DNA of 9,598 nt from Gammaproteobacteria bacterium. GTDB taxonomy: Bacteria > Pseudomonadota > Gammaproteobacteria > GCA-001735895. The stretch spans positions 1-9,598 of the forward strand of contig WGBK01000020.1 of assembly GCA_015494335.1 (NCBI GenBank), given 5' to 3'. Positions 1-7,119 of this stretch are shown here, piece by piece. Each line of letters opens with the position of its first letter. Positions within the stretch are counted from its first letter, which is position 1. A program made the position numbers and the translations under genes. Below the pieces are notes generated by a model. The model was not told the origin of the DNA, did not search any database, and saw nothing but the letters and a program-made list of their open reading frames with translations.

Positions 1-1467
1 CTGGCCGCCGGAGAGCAGTACGCCGCGCTCGCCGACCAGGGTGTCGAGCCCCTCGGGCAGTTCCTCGATGAATTCCCAGGCATAGGCCTGTCGCGCGGCC
101 TCGACGATACGGTCTTCGGCCACTTCGTTGAGGGCGCCGTAGGCGATATTGTTGCGCACCGTATCGTTGAACAGGCGCACGTCCTGGCCGACATAGGCGA
201 TCTGTCGCCGCAGGTCGGCCAGTCGATAGTCGCGGATATCATGTCCGTCGAGAAGAATCCGGCCCTCGCTGAGTTCGTAGAGACGCGGCAGCAGGTTCAC
301 CAGCGTGGACTTGCCGCTGCCGGAGCGGCCGACAATGGCCACTGTCTGGTTGGGGAAGACATCGAATTCCACGCCCTTGAGCACCTGCCGCTGGTGCCCC
401 GGATAGCGGAAACCGACCTGTTCGAAGGCAATGCGGCCGCTGGCGGCCTCAAGGTATTTTTGTCCCGTGTCCTGCTCGCTCGGGCGAGACAGAAACTCGA
501 ACACGCTTTCGCCGGCCGCGATGCCCTTCTGGATCTTTTCATTCACTGACGACAGGCTGCGCATGGGCGCGAACAGGCTGGTCATGGCGAAGATGAAGGA
601 GATGAAATCGCCCGAGGTAATGCGCCCCTCCATGGCCTGGGAGGTGGCAAAGGCGACGATCAGCGCAAAGGCGATGGCCACGATCAGCTGGATCAGCGGC
701 ATGCTGATGGCCTGGGCCGTGGTCATCTTCAGGTTGAGCCGGAGATTGCGCGCGTTGATACGCTCGAACTTGCGTTTCTCGTAATCCTCGCCGCCGAAGA
801 TGCGCACCACGCGATTGCCCTCGATGACTTCCTGGGCCACATGAGAAACCTCGCCCATGGACTTCTGGATGTTCTTGCTGATCTTGCGGAAGCGGCCGGA
901 AACCTTGACCACGATCCAGAACACCAGCGGCCCGACGGTGAGAAAGATCAAACTCAGCTGCCAGCTCAGCCACAGCATGTAACTGAGCAGGACGACGATG
1001 CGCAGGCTGTCCTGTATGAACACTGTCAGCGCCGAGGACACCGAGGCCGCCACCTGCTCGATATCGTAGGAGAACTTGGTGATGATGGCGCCGCTCGAAG
1101 CCTTGTCGTATTCGCTGGTGGTCAGGGTCAGCAGCTTGTCGAACATCTGACGGCGCAGATCGTTGATCACCTGTCGGCCGATATAGGCCATGCAATAGGT
1201 GCGCAGGAAAGACGCCACCATGCGCACCACGAAGATGCCGACGATGGCCAGCGGCACCCAGCGGATGGTGGCCGGATCGCGCTTGATGAAGCCGTCGTCG
1301 AGCATCGGCTTCATCAGCCAGGCGAAGGCCGCCTCGGACAGCGCAAAAACCACCATCCCGAGAATCGCCAGACCGAACCAGGCCTTGTACTTCATTGCCA
1401 GCGCCACCAGACGCCGGTAGGCGCCCAGTCCGCGGGTTTTCGGTTCCTGCCCGGCTTCTGGAGGCAC
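1..1467 (-). CDS. msbA: Lipid A export ATP-binding/permease protein MsbA (3' end beyond window)
   Basis: MsbA is a homodimeric inner-membrane ABC exporter that flips core-lipid A from the cytoplasmic to the periplasmic leaflet, ahead of the Lpt pathway. The visible 489 residues hold the six-helix permease domain (about residues 20-330) and most of the nucleotide-binding domain. Walker A is GRSGSGKST at residues 380-388, and the window edge cuts exactly after the LSGGQ signature (485-489). Walker B, the H-loop and roughly 95 residues are therefore missing because of the window, not because the gene is broken. The chosen GTG start lies 7 nt after the exbD stop and puts Walker A and LSGGQ within about four residues of their E. 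coli positions. The first in-frame ATG (position 1395) would remove conserved N-terminal residues. There is no clear Shine-Dalgarno before the GTG, so translational coupling to exbD is inferred. Helix motifs such as LKPMLDDGF-type and IFGGEDYE match MsbA rather than a generic exporter. Confidence 0.95.
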   Translation of the reverse strand, partial: MPPEAGQEPKTRGLGAYRRLVALAMKYKAWFGLAILGMVVFALSEAAFAWLMKPMLDDGFIKRDPATIRWVPLAIVGIFVVRMVASFLRTYCMAYIGRQVINDLRRQMFDKLLTLTTSEYDKASSGAIITKFSYDIEQVAASVSSALTVFIQDSLRIVVLLSYMLWLSWQLSLIFLTVGPLVFWIVVKVSGRFRKISKNIQKSMGEVSHVAQEVIEGNRVVRIFGGEDYEKRKFERINARNLRLNLKMTTAQAISMPLIQLIVAIAFALIVAFATSQAMEGRITSGDFISFIFAMTSLFAPMRSLSSVNEKIQKGIAAGESVFEFLSRPSEQDTGQKYLEAASGRIAFEQVGFRYPGHQRQVLKGVEFDVFPNQTVAIVGRSGSGKSTLVNLLPRLYELSEGRILLDGHDIRDYRLADLRRQIAYVGQDVRLFNDTVRNNIAYGALNEVAEDRIVEAARQAYAWEFIEELPEGLDTLVGERGVLLSGGQ

Positions 1468-1474
1468 GGCCGGC

Positions 1475-1894
1475 TTACTGGATCGGCTGGGTGGTGGCGA
1501 TGGAAAGGCGTTTCAGCCCCATCTGCCCGATCACATCCATGGCCGTGACCAGGGACTGCACCGGCGATGCGGCATCGGACTGGATCACCACCGGACGATC
1601 CTTGTCACTGCCGATGAGACGGTGCAGCTCCAGGGTCAGCAACTCGCCGGTGGGCGCCTTGAGCCGCTTGCCGTTGACGAAGAAATTGCCGCGCGGATCA
1701 ATGCTGACGATAACCTTCTGCGGCGCCGGCGGCTTCTTTTGCGCGCTGGCCTCAGGCAGCTGGATCTTCAGCTCCGAGGTGGTATCGAAGGTGGTGGAAA
1801 CCATGAAGAAGATCAGCAGCAGAAACACCACGTCGATCAGTGGCGTCAGATTGACCTGGCTGTCGTCCTCCCCATTGCGACTGCGGAATTGCAT
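1475..1894 (-). CDS. exbD: ExbD/TolR-family biopolymer transport protein
   Basis: This 139-residue inner-membrane protein is the small, periplasm-facing subunit of a proton-driven motor; it works with the ExbB homologue encoded just upstream. A short cytoplasmic N-terminus is followed by one transmembrane helix (about residues 17-35). The helix carries the family's proton-relay aspartate at D21, in the motif LTPLIDVVF. The remaining 100 residues form the periplasmic domain, ending with the typical GLKRLSIAT stretch. The ATG at 1894 is chosen because AGAGG lies 7 nt upstream and the N-terminus matches the family; an in-frame ATG at 2071 would overlap exbB and add unrelated residues. Linkage to msbA suggests the ExbBD pair of the lipid A export neighbourhood. 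Its energised partner is unknown here: no tonB or tolA is visible. TolR is the alternative family name, but the context lacks tolA, tolB and pal. Confidence 0.93.
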   Translation of the reverse strand: MQFRSRNGEDDSQVNLTPLIDVVFLLLIFFMVSTTFDTTSELKIQLPEASAQKKPPAPQKVIVSIDPRGNFFVNGKRLKAPTGELLTLELHRLIGSDKDRPVVIQSDAASPVQSLVTAMDVIGQMGLKRLSIATTQPIQ

Positions 1895-1908
1895 AGGGGT
1901 GCCTCTAG

Positions 1909-1920
1909 AAATCCGGATTT
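1909..1920. repeat. 12-bp perfect palindrome upstream of exbD
   Basis: AAATCCGGATTT reads identically on both strands and ends just three bases upstream of the exbD Shine-Dalgarno (AGAGG, complement of 1902-1906). It lies in the unusually long 148-nt spacer between exbB and exbD. A second, weaker inverted repeat (TGTAT/ATACA with a 6-nt loop, 1960-1975) sits further upstream. The dyad could be an operator or part of an mRNA structure controlling exbD translation. No function can be read from the sequence, and chance occurrence is possible. Confidence 0.4.
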
Positions 1921-2042
1921 TTTCGTGAGTGCAAGGAAGCACCGCGCGCAGAACCGCAGTGTATATGTGAATACATGAGGATTCGAGCACGGAGCTGACG
2001 CCGCAATCGCAGAAAAAGACGATTTCCACAGGCGCCCATGGG

Positions 2043-2663
2043 TTAGACGGCCTCCGGCGGGCGCTCACCATGCAACACCTCGACCAGCTTCATCGCCTCC
2101 TGCTCCATGCCGACCACCAGTTCATCGATGCGGCGTTTCAGGTAGCGGTAGAAGATCACCGTCGGGATGGCCACGCTGAGACCGGCCGCGGTGGTGATCA
2201 GCGCCTCGGAAATGCCCCCGGCGAGCAGCGTGGGATCGCCGACGCCAACGGTGGTAATTGCGGTAAATACCTTGATCATGCCGATGACCGTACCCAACAG
2301 GCCGAGCAGCGGCGCGATGTTTGCAATGGTGCCAAGGGCATTGATGAAGCGCTCGAGATCGTGAGCCACGAATCGTCCGGTCTCCTCGATGCTTTCGCGC
2401 ACCACCTCGCGCGGCAGATGGCGATTGATCAGTCCTGCCGCAAGCACCTTGCCCAGCGGGGAGCCCTGCTCGATCTCGGTGATGTGCTGTTCGGTCAGCT
2501 GATTCTCGCGCAGCAGCTTCCAGATCGCGGGCATCAGCTTCTCCGGAATCACCTTCTTGCGCTGCAGCGTCCAAAGTCGTTCGGCGATGATGGCAAAGGC
2601 AATCACCGAGCTGAGCAGGATCGGATACATGAGCCATCCGCCCGCTTGAACCAGTTCCAGCAT
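2043..2663 (-). CDS. exbB: ExbB/TolQ/MotA-family proton channel protein
   Basis: ExbB forms the pentameric inner-membrane channel that, with ExbD, converts proton motive force into mechanical work. The 206-residue product has a helix at about 11-29, a cytoplasmic domain, and two helices at about 109-132 and 152-173. The channel-lining threonines typical of the family are visible as T125 in GLLGTVIG and T157/T158 in ALITTAAGL. The NIAPLLGLLGTVIGM stretch is the hallmark of the MotA_ExbB domain. The ATG at 2663 has a good Shine-Dalgarno (AGGGAGA) just upstream. The gene lies 95 nt downstream of comEC and 148 nt upstream of exbD. TolQ is the close alternative, but the neighbourhood is the comEC/msbA type and not a tol-pal cluster. 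Length is shorter than E. coli ExbB (244), as is usual for this subgroup. Confidence 0.94.
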   Translation of the reverse strand: MLELVQAGGWLMYPILLSSVIAFAIIAERLWTLQRKKVIPEKLMPAIWKLLRENQLTEQHITEIEQGSPLGKVLAAGLINRHLPREVVRESIEETGRFVAHDLERFINALGTIANIAPLLGLLGTVIGMIKVFTAITTVGVGDPTLLAGGISEALITTAAGLSVAIPTVIFYRYLKRRIDELVVGMEQEAMKLVEVLHGERPPEAV

Positions 2664-2703
2664 GGATTCTCCCTAGTGTGTGGCTTGATTGCGAATGCGC
2701 GGC

Positions 2704-2754
2704 ATGATACTGAATATTCGGCCTGCCGGCCATCGCCGCGAGACCCTGCGGCGA
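2704..2754 (-). promoter_or_regulatory. comEC-exbB spacer: 3' hairpin and weak exbB promoter candidate
   Basis: Just downstream of the comEC stop, TCGCCGC and GCGGCGA (2733-2739 and 2748-2754) form a perfect 7-bp GC-rich stem with an 8-nt loop. No run of T follows in the minus-strand direction, so it is at best a weak terminator or a 3'-end protecting hairpin. Further downstream on the minus strand, TATCAT (complement of 2704-2709) matches the -10 consensus at five of six bases, about 40 nt before the exbB ATG. No good -35 hexamer is seen at 16-18 nt, so exbB may instead be transcribed from the comEC promoter. Confidence 0.3.
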
Positions 2755-2758
2755 AGAC

Positions 2759-5140
2759 TCATCGCCACAGCCTCGGCCGTTCGCGCCGCATCGAGCGCAG
2801 GGTGCAGCCCTTGGCGCAGAAGATGCGCAGAGCGCCTTCCTCCGCCGTGTTCCACAGGCGCGCACTGCTGTTTCGGTAACGCTCGACCACGCTCTCGCGC
2901 GGGAAACGCCAGCGATTGAGAAATCCGGTGGTGAAAACCGCATCCCTGGCGGCTACCGCATCGATGAAGGCCCCGGTCGAGGAACTCCTGCTGCCATGAT
3001 GGGGTACGATCAGCACATCGGCCCGCAGATCCTGCCGGTCTTGCGCCAGCAGCCGGATCTCCTGGCCACGCTCGATATCGCCGGGCACCAGCAGCGATGC
3101 ACCGCGAGCGGATCGGACACGGAGCACGCAGGAACGATCGTTCTCGCTGCGTTCGTCCGGCGCGGTAACGGGCGTGGACAGGTAACGGAACTCAACGCCG
3201 TCCCAGCGCCAGGCGGGCTGACGGTGGCAATCGCGCCAGGCGGAGCGTTCGGGGAATTTGGCTCGGGTTTCCCTCGGCGTGCCGGTATCGACGACCGCAT
3301 CCGGCCAGCGCCCGGACAGGGCCAGAAAGCCTCCGACATGATCCTGGTCCTCGTGACTGAGGACGATGCGGTCCGGCTCGCGGATGCCACGCTGGTGCAA
3401 CACGGGCAGTACGGCCCATTCACCGAGGCTGTAGCCCTGGCGCCGGCCCGGCCCGAAATCGTAGATAAGACTGTGCTCGCGGGTGCGAATCAGCAACGAA
3501 GTCCCCATGCCGACATCCAGCACCTCGGCCACGAAGGTACCTGGCGGAATCTCGGCAGAGCGATTCCACTGCGGCCACAACAGGGGCAGCGGCAGCAGCA
3601 GCCAGGCCGCGCGGCCACGCAACATCCCCCGGGGCATCAGGACAGCCAGCAGCCCCAGCAGCAGGGCCCACAGCAGCCAGCCGGGCGGCGTCACCATCGG
3701 CCAGGCCGCGAGACCCGCATCGCGCAAGGCGCCGAGATAGGTCATCAGTCCGTCGAGCAGCCGGTCCAGCAGGCGATAGGCCGGTTGCAGCCAGTCGCCG
3801 GGCAGGCCAGCCAGAACCAGCAGCAGGAAATTGAAGGGCACGATCAACAGGCTAACCAGCGGTACCGCCAGCAGATTGGCAAACAGGCTGGCGGGATGGA
3901 TCTCGCCGAACACTGCCAGCCCCAGGGGCAGAAACAGCAACGAGAACAGGGCCTGGATGCGCAGCCCCTGAGCGGCTCTCTCCTTCCATCCCGGCTTGGG
4001 TTCATCACCGTATGCCAAAGCCGGCCAGCGCCACAGCCCGAAGGCGATCACGCACAGTGCGCTGAAGCTGAGCCAGAAAGAGGCCGAAAGCACCGACAGG
4101 GGGTCGATCAGCAGCACCAGGATGACCGTGGCACCCAGCACATCCAGCAAGCGACTGCGCCTCCCGATCAGGAAGCCCAGCGTAAGCAGGGCGAGCATGA
4201 TGACCGCGCGCAGGGCTGGAATGGCCAGCCCGGACAACAGCGCATAGCCGAAACCGCCGGCCAGGGCCGCAATCCAGGACAGGCTGCGCCGATTCAATCC
4301 CGTGCGCCAGAAACCCAGACGCCACAGCCACCGGCCCAGCCAGTGGAAACCGAAGGCCACGATACCGATGTGCAGCCCGGACAGGGCAACCAGATGAGCG
4401 GTACCGGTCTGGCGCAGCAAATCCCGTTGCTTGCGCGGGAGATTGCCGCGATAACCCACGGACAGGGCCTCGATCAGGCCGGTGTTGCGGCAACCGCTGC
4501 AGAGTTCGCGCAGGCGCTGGACGATGCGATCGCGCCAGGCCGCCAGCGACCAGCCGCCCTCCTCGAGACGTTCGGCGGCCGGTTCCTTGCGCACCCAGCC
4601 AGTGGCATCGATACCGCGCTGCCACAACCAGCGCTCGTAGTCGAAGGCGCCGGGATTGAGATAGCCATGGGGCTGGCGCAGACGCAACGGCAGGCGCCAG
4701 ACCTGTCCGGGCCGAAGGGTCGGTGGAGCGGCACGCCAGCTCAATCGCAGCAGTCGGGCACGCGTGGGGATCGGATTCCCGCTTTCATCCTCGAGCCGCT
4801 GCAGCAGAAATTCGAAACGCTGGTCAGGCCGCCCCGGGCCGAAGTTCGGCTTGCGCTCGATCAAGCGTGGAATGGATTTCACTTCCCCGACCGCGACGAC
4901 TCTTCTATCATTCAGCCCTTCCTCGAGGCGATGCTGCAGGCGCCAGTGGTTCCATCCCGAAGCGTAGAGCGCTCCGGCCAGGGCCCAGAGCAACAGACGA
5001 TGACCGTGTCGTGGAGGCGGAGCGATCCCGAGCAACAGCAGGATCAGCGGCAGAGCGGCGACCCACAAAGGGTCGAATGGCTGCGGAGCCAGTGCGGCGG
5101 TCAGAATACCCGCCAGAAAGGCCAGTCCAGTGGCAAACAT
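2759..5140 (-). CDS. comEC: ComEC/Rec2-family DNA internalization protein
   Basis: ComEC is the inner-membrane channel that carries single-stranded transforming DNA into the cytoplasm. The 793-residue product has the full three-part layout: N-terminal helices plus a DUF4131/OB-like region (about 1-200), the polytopic Competence domain (about 220-505) with the hallmark HLVALSGLHIG at 249-259, and a C-terminal metallo-beta-lactamase-like domain (about 535-775). In the last domain LDVGMG (541-546), the SHEDQDH metal motif (595-601), PGD (686-688) and PHHGS (713-717) are intact, which fits a functional nuclease-like domain. The ATG at 5140 is preferred over an in-frame ATG at 5236, because it begins directly with the first membrane helix and has AGGGA about 11 nt upstream. 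The earlier start would run through the promoter region and overlap the divergent gene. Many gammaproteobacteria keep comEC in this envelope cluster whether or not competence is demonstrated. Confidence 0.94.
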   Translation of the reverse strand: MFATGLAFLAGILTAALAPQPFDPLWVAALPLILLLLGIAPPPRHGHRLLLWALAGALYASGWNHWRLQHRLEEGLNDRRVVAVGEVKSIPRLIERKPNFGPGRPDQRFEFLLQRLEDESGNPIPTRARLLRLSWRAAPPTLRPGQVWRLPLRLRQPHGYLNPGAFDYERWLWQRGIDATGWVRKEPAAERLEEGGWSLAAWRDRIVQRLRELCSGCRNTGLIEALSVGYRGNLPRKQRDLLRQTGTAHLVALSGLHIGIVAFGFHWLGRWLWRLGFWRTGLNRRSLSWIAALAGGFGYALLSGLAIPALRAVIMLALLTLGFLIGRRSRLLDVLGATVILVLLIDPLSVLSASFWLSFSALCVIAFGLWRWPALAYGDEPKPGWKERAAQGLRIQALFSLLFLPLGLAVFGEIHPASLFANLLAVPLVSLLIVPFNFLLLVLAGLPGDWLQPAYRLLDRLLDGLMTYLGALRDAGLAAWPMVTPPGWLLWALLLGLLAVLMPRGMLRGRAAWLLLPLPLLWPQWNRSAEIPPGTFVAEVLDVGMGTSLLIRTREHSLIYDFGPGRRQGYSLGEWAVLPVLHQRGIREPDRIVLSHEDQDHVGGFLALSGRWPDAVVDTGTPRETRAKFPERSAWRDCHRQPAWRWDGVEFRYLSTPVTAPDERSENDRSCVLRVRSARGASLLVPGDIERGQEIRLLAQDRQDLRADVLIVPHHGSRSSSTGAFIDAVAARDAVFTTGFLNRWRFPRESVVERYRNSSARLWNTAEEGALRIFCAKGCTLRSMRRERPRLWR

Positions 5141-5180
5141 TGCGCTACGATCCCTGTCACGATTGTTTTTTGTAGTACCT

Positions 5181-5208
5181 AATTTACCCAACCGGCCCGC
5201 AAACTCAA
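5181..5208 (-). promoter_or_regulatory. Candidate comEC promoter in the divergent spacer
   Basis: On the minus strand TTGAGT (complement of 5203-5208) and TAAATT (complement of 5181-5186) are separated by 16 nt. Each matches the sigma-70 consensus at four of six bases. Transcription would start about 35 nt before the comEC ATG. The element lies in the 89-nt spacer (5141-5229), its AT-richest part, which must also serve the divergent DUF2062 gene. No clear plus-strand promoter was found there. Confidence 0.35.
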
Positions 5209-5229
5209 CACCATGCCCAGCATCCGGCC

Positions 5230-5754
5230 ATGCCACGCAGAACCCTGAAGAAATTCCTGCCGCATCACAGCAAGGTCACCGGCAATCCGATGATCCAGAA
5301 ACTCGGTCCGCGACTGAAGGATCCGGGTCTTTGGCACATCAATCGGCGTTCGGTATCCGGCGCTGTTGCGGTTGGCCTGTTTTGCGCCTTCATACCGGTT
5401 CCGTTCCAGATGTTCCTGGCGGCCGTGGGAGCAGTGCTGTTCCGCGTCAACATCCTGATTGCGGTACCGCTGGTCTGGGTCAGCAACCCGGTCACGATGC
5501 CGCCCCTGTTCTATTTCTGCTATCGGGTGGGGCTGTTGATTCTCGGCCATCCGGCCGATTACCAGGCCTTCGACTTCGAGCTTTCCTTCGAATGGCTGTT
5601 ACACGAGCTGCGCTATATCTGGCAACCCTTCCTGCTGGGTTGCCTGGTGGTCGGCTCGAGCAGCGCGGCTCTCGGTTACGCGGCCGTGCGCGGACTCTGG
5701 CGTTACCAGTTGGTGCGCCACCTTCGCCATCGCAAACAGCGCCATTCGCGTTGA
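5230..5754 (+). CDS. DUF2062 domain-containing membrane protein
   Basis: This 174-residue protein belongs to the DUF2062 family, whose biochemical role is not established. A basic N-terminus (MPRRTLKKFLP, typical of the family) precedes two or three membrane segments at about 42-69, 74-105 and 133-153, and a basic C-terminal tail. The diagnostic motifs are GLFCAFIPVPFQM (49-61) and WVSNPVTMPP (83-92). The ATG at 5230 is chosen for the family N-terminus; its Shine-Dalgarno is poor. DUF2062 genes are commonly found beside comEC in gammaproteobacteria, here divergent from it. The downstream membrane gene follows after 22 nt and is likely cotranscribed. The envelope setting suggests a membrane role, but that is inference only. 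Confidence 0.9.
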   Translation: MPRRTLKKFLPHHSKVTGNPMIQKLGPRLKDPGLWHINRRSVSGAVAVGLFCAFIPVPFQMFLAAVGAVLFRVNILIAVPLVWVSNPVTMPPLFYFCYRVGLLILGHPADYQAFDFELSFEWLLHELRYIWQPFLLGCLVVGSSSAALGYAAVRGLWRYQLVRHLRHRKQRHSR

Positions 5755-5776
5755 ATCAACCTGCAAGGACCGCAAC

Positions 5777-6400
5777 ATGTGGCCACTGATCGGCACCTTT
5801 CTGACCCTGACACTGCTGACCTTGTTGCTGGGCGCCTTCTGCGCCTGGCTGCAACGGCATTTCGACGGCATTACGGTTTCCGAATGGCTGCTGGATCATT
5901 TCTACTGCCCGGCGGGGCGCGTGCTGCTGCTGATCCTGGCCTGCCTGTTGCTGTGGCCACAGATCGATCCCGCGCTGGAATACGGACAGATGTTCGACCT
6001 GCTCGGCGATGGCGACTTTCTCGTCAACAGCCTCAATATCGTCTTTCTCAGCAGCCTGGTGCTTTCCTTTCTTCCCGTGGTCGGGCACCCGGCCATCGGA
6101 TTGCCGATCCTGTCGGCGCTGGCAACCGCCGTCGTCGCCCGCCATGCCCTGCCCGACCTGCCGGCCGAACCGCGCTGGTGGCCGGATCTGGCCACGGCAA
6201 TCAAGATGCTCGTCATCGCTCTTGGCGGTTACCTGGCGATCCGCCATTTCGCCGGCCGCATGGCGCGAGCCTATGACAATCACTACCTGGTCAGCGGCAG
6301 CATCGTGCTGTTCAACGACTGGCTCTACCTGCTGTTGCAGGTGCCGCTGATTCTCGTCTATGGCTCGGGCCTGAAAGGCCTGCAAGCGGCCGGAGGCTGA
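5777..6400 (+). CDS. Polytopic membrane protein of unknown function
   Basis: I do not recognise this family. The 207-residue product is strongly hydrophobic, with probable helices near residues 3-24, 47-62, 83-102, 106-122, 140-156 and 172-192. Between them lie short charged stretches, including an acidic loop around 63-80 (PALEYGQMFDLLGDGD) and a tryptophan/proline loop near 128-138. No catalytic motif, signal peptide or known transporter signature is visible. The ATG at 5777 has a good Shine-Dalgarno (AAGGA, 7 nt upstream) and starts 22 nt after the DUF2062 stop, so the two are probably one transcriptional unit. Codon and base composition match the neighbours, with no sign of recent transfer. 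The gene converges on lolD, with 23 nt between the stop codons. That it is a real gene is well supported by frame, start signal and membrane periodicity; its function is unknown. Confidence 0.8.
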   Translation: MWPLIGTFLTLTLLTLLLGAFCAWLQRHFDGITVSEWLLDHFYCPAGRVLLLILACLLLWPQIDPALEYGQMFDLLGDGDFLVNSLNIVFLSSLVLSFLPVVGHPAIGLPILSALATAVVARHALPDLPAEPRWWPDLATAIKMLVIALGGYLAIRHFAGRMARAYDNHYLVSGSIVLFNDWLYLLLQVPLILVYGSGLKGLQAAGG

Positions 6401-6428
6401 GTCGGGTCCGGCCGGACAGGCCTTCAGG
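6370..6428. terminator. Long imperfect hairpin shared by two convergent genes
   Basis: Two nested inverted repeats span the convergent 3' ends. The outer pair is CCTGAAAGGCCTG (6370-6382) with CAGGCCTTCAGG (6417-6428), 12 bp with one bulged A. The inner pair is CGGCCGGA (6387-6394) with TCCGGCCG (6407-6414), 8 bp around a 12-nt loop. The structure contains the stop codons of both the upstream membrane gene and lolD. Neither strand shows a T-run after the stem, so it is not a textbook intrinsic terminator. A bidirectional 3'-end or mRNA-protecting hairpin is the likeliest role. Confidence 0.5.
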
Positions 6429-7119
6429 CAACGGGGCCGTCCGCGATCAACCGCCCTTCCCGCACTTCCCATTGCCGGTCCATGCGTTCGGCGATACCAC
6501 GGTCGTGGGTGACAATAACCAGCGCCGTACCCACCGCCCGGTTCAGTTCCAGCATCAGGGTCAGCATCGCGGCAGCCGTTTTCTGGTCGAGGTTTCCGGT
6601 CGGCTCGTCGGCCAGCAGGCAGGCAGGGCGTGTGACCAGGGCGCGGGCCAGGGCAATGCGCTGCCGTTCCCCGCCCGACAACTCGCCCGGCTTGTGGTCG
6701 ATGCGGTGAGACAGCCCCACCCGTTCGATCATCTCGCTGGCGCGTTGCCGGGCCTCGGCCCGATTCTCGCGCCGGATGCGCAGCGGCATCATAACATTCT
6801 CCAGTGCTTCGAATTCCGGCAACAGGTGATGGAACTGGTAGATGAAACCGAGATGACGGTTGCGCAGCGCGCCGAGGGCCTTTTCCGACAGCGCGTTCAG
6901 GGATTGCCCCATCACCCGGATCTCACCCTGGCTGGGTTGCTCGAGACCGCCCAGCAGATGCAGCAGGGTGCTCTTGCCGGCGCCGGAAGCACCGACGATG
7001 GCATGGCGTTCACCAGCCTGCACGGTCAGGTCCACCGATTCGAGCACCTCGACGGGCTGGTTGCCCTGCAGGAAGGTCTTGCCGAGCCCGCGGGCTTCGA
7101 TGACCGGTGAATCACTCAT
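6424..7119 (-). CDS. lolD: Lipoprotein-releasing system ATP-binding protein LolD
   Basis: LolD is the cytoplasmic ATPase of the Lol transporter, which extracts outer-membrane lipoproteins from the inner membrane and hands them to LolA. The 231-residue product shows a complete ABC domain: Walker A GASGAGKST (43-51), Q-loop at Q95 within the LolD-characteristic YQFHHLLPEF (94-103), signature LSGGE (147-151), Walker B CLLADE (167-172), D-loop GNLD, and the switch histidine H205. Length is normal for LolD. The ATG at 7119 overlaps the lolC stop in an 8-nt ATGAGTGA arrangement, implying translational coupling and balanced synthesis with its permease. Related MacB-type ATPases are the main alternative; the Q-loop motif and the partner gene argue against that. 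Confidence 0.96.
   Translation of the reverse strand: MSDSPVIEARGLGKTFLQGNQPVEVLESVDLTVQAGERHAIVGASGAGKSTLLHLLGGLEQPSQGEIRVMGQSLNALSEKALGALRNRHLGFIYQFHHLLPEFEALENVMMPLRIRRENRAEARQRASEMIERVGLSHRIDHKPGELSGGERQRIALARALVTRPACLLADEPTGNLDQKTAAAMLTLMLELNRAVGTALVIVTHDRGIAERMDRQWEVREGRLIADGPVA

Noticed and set aside
590..611. Near-identical stretch shared with 8278-8299
   Set aside because: Both encode Phe-Ile-Ser-Phe-Ile on the minus strand in MsbA and LolC with the same codons; a coincidence, not a repeat element.
841..1548. A 235-codon plus-strand open frame opposite msbA
   Set aside because: Low-complexity composition typical of antisense frames, and it lies fully within the msbA coding region.
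1475..2071. Longer ExbD starting at 2071
   Set aside because: It would overlap the exbB end and add residues unlike the family. The ATG at 1894 has a Shine-Dalgarno and a normal N-terminus.
2996..5182. A 728-codon plus-strand open frame opposite comEC
   Set aside because: Its product is extremely rich in Gln, Arg, Ala and Pro with no domain. It is a compositional shadow of GC-rich comEC, whose frame has all family motifs.
5141..5236. Longer ComEC starting at 5236
   Set aside because: It would overlap the divergent DUF2062 start and translate the probable promoter region; the extra 32 residues are hydrophilic and unlike ComEC.
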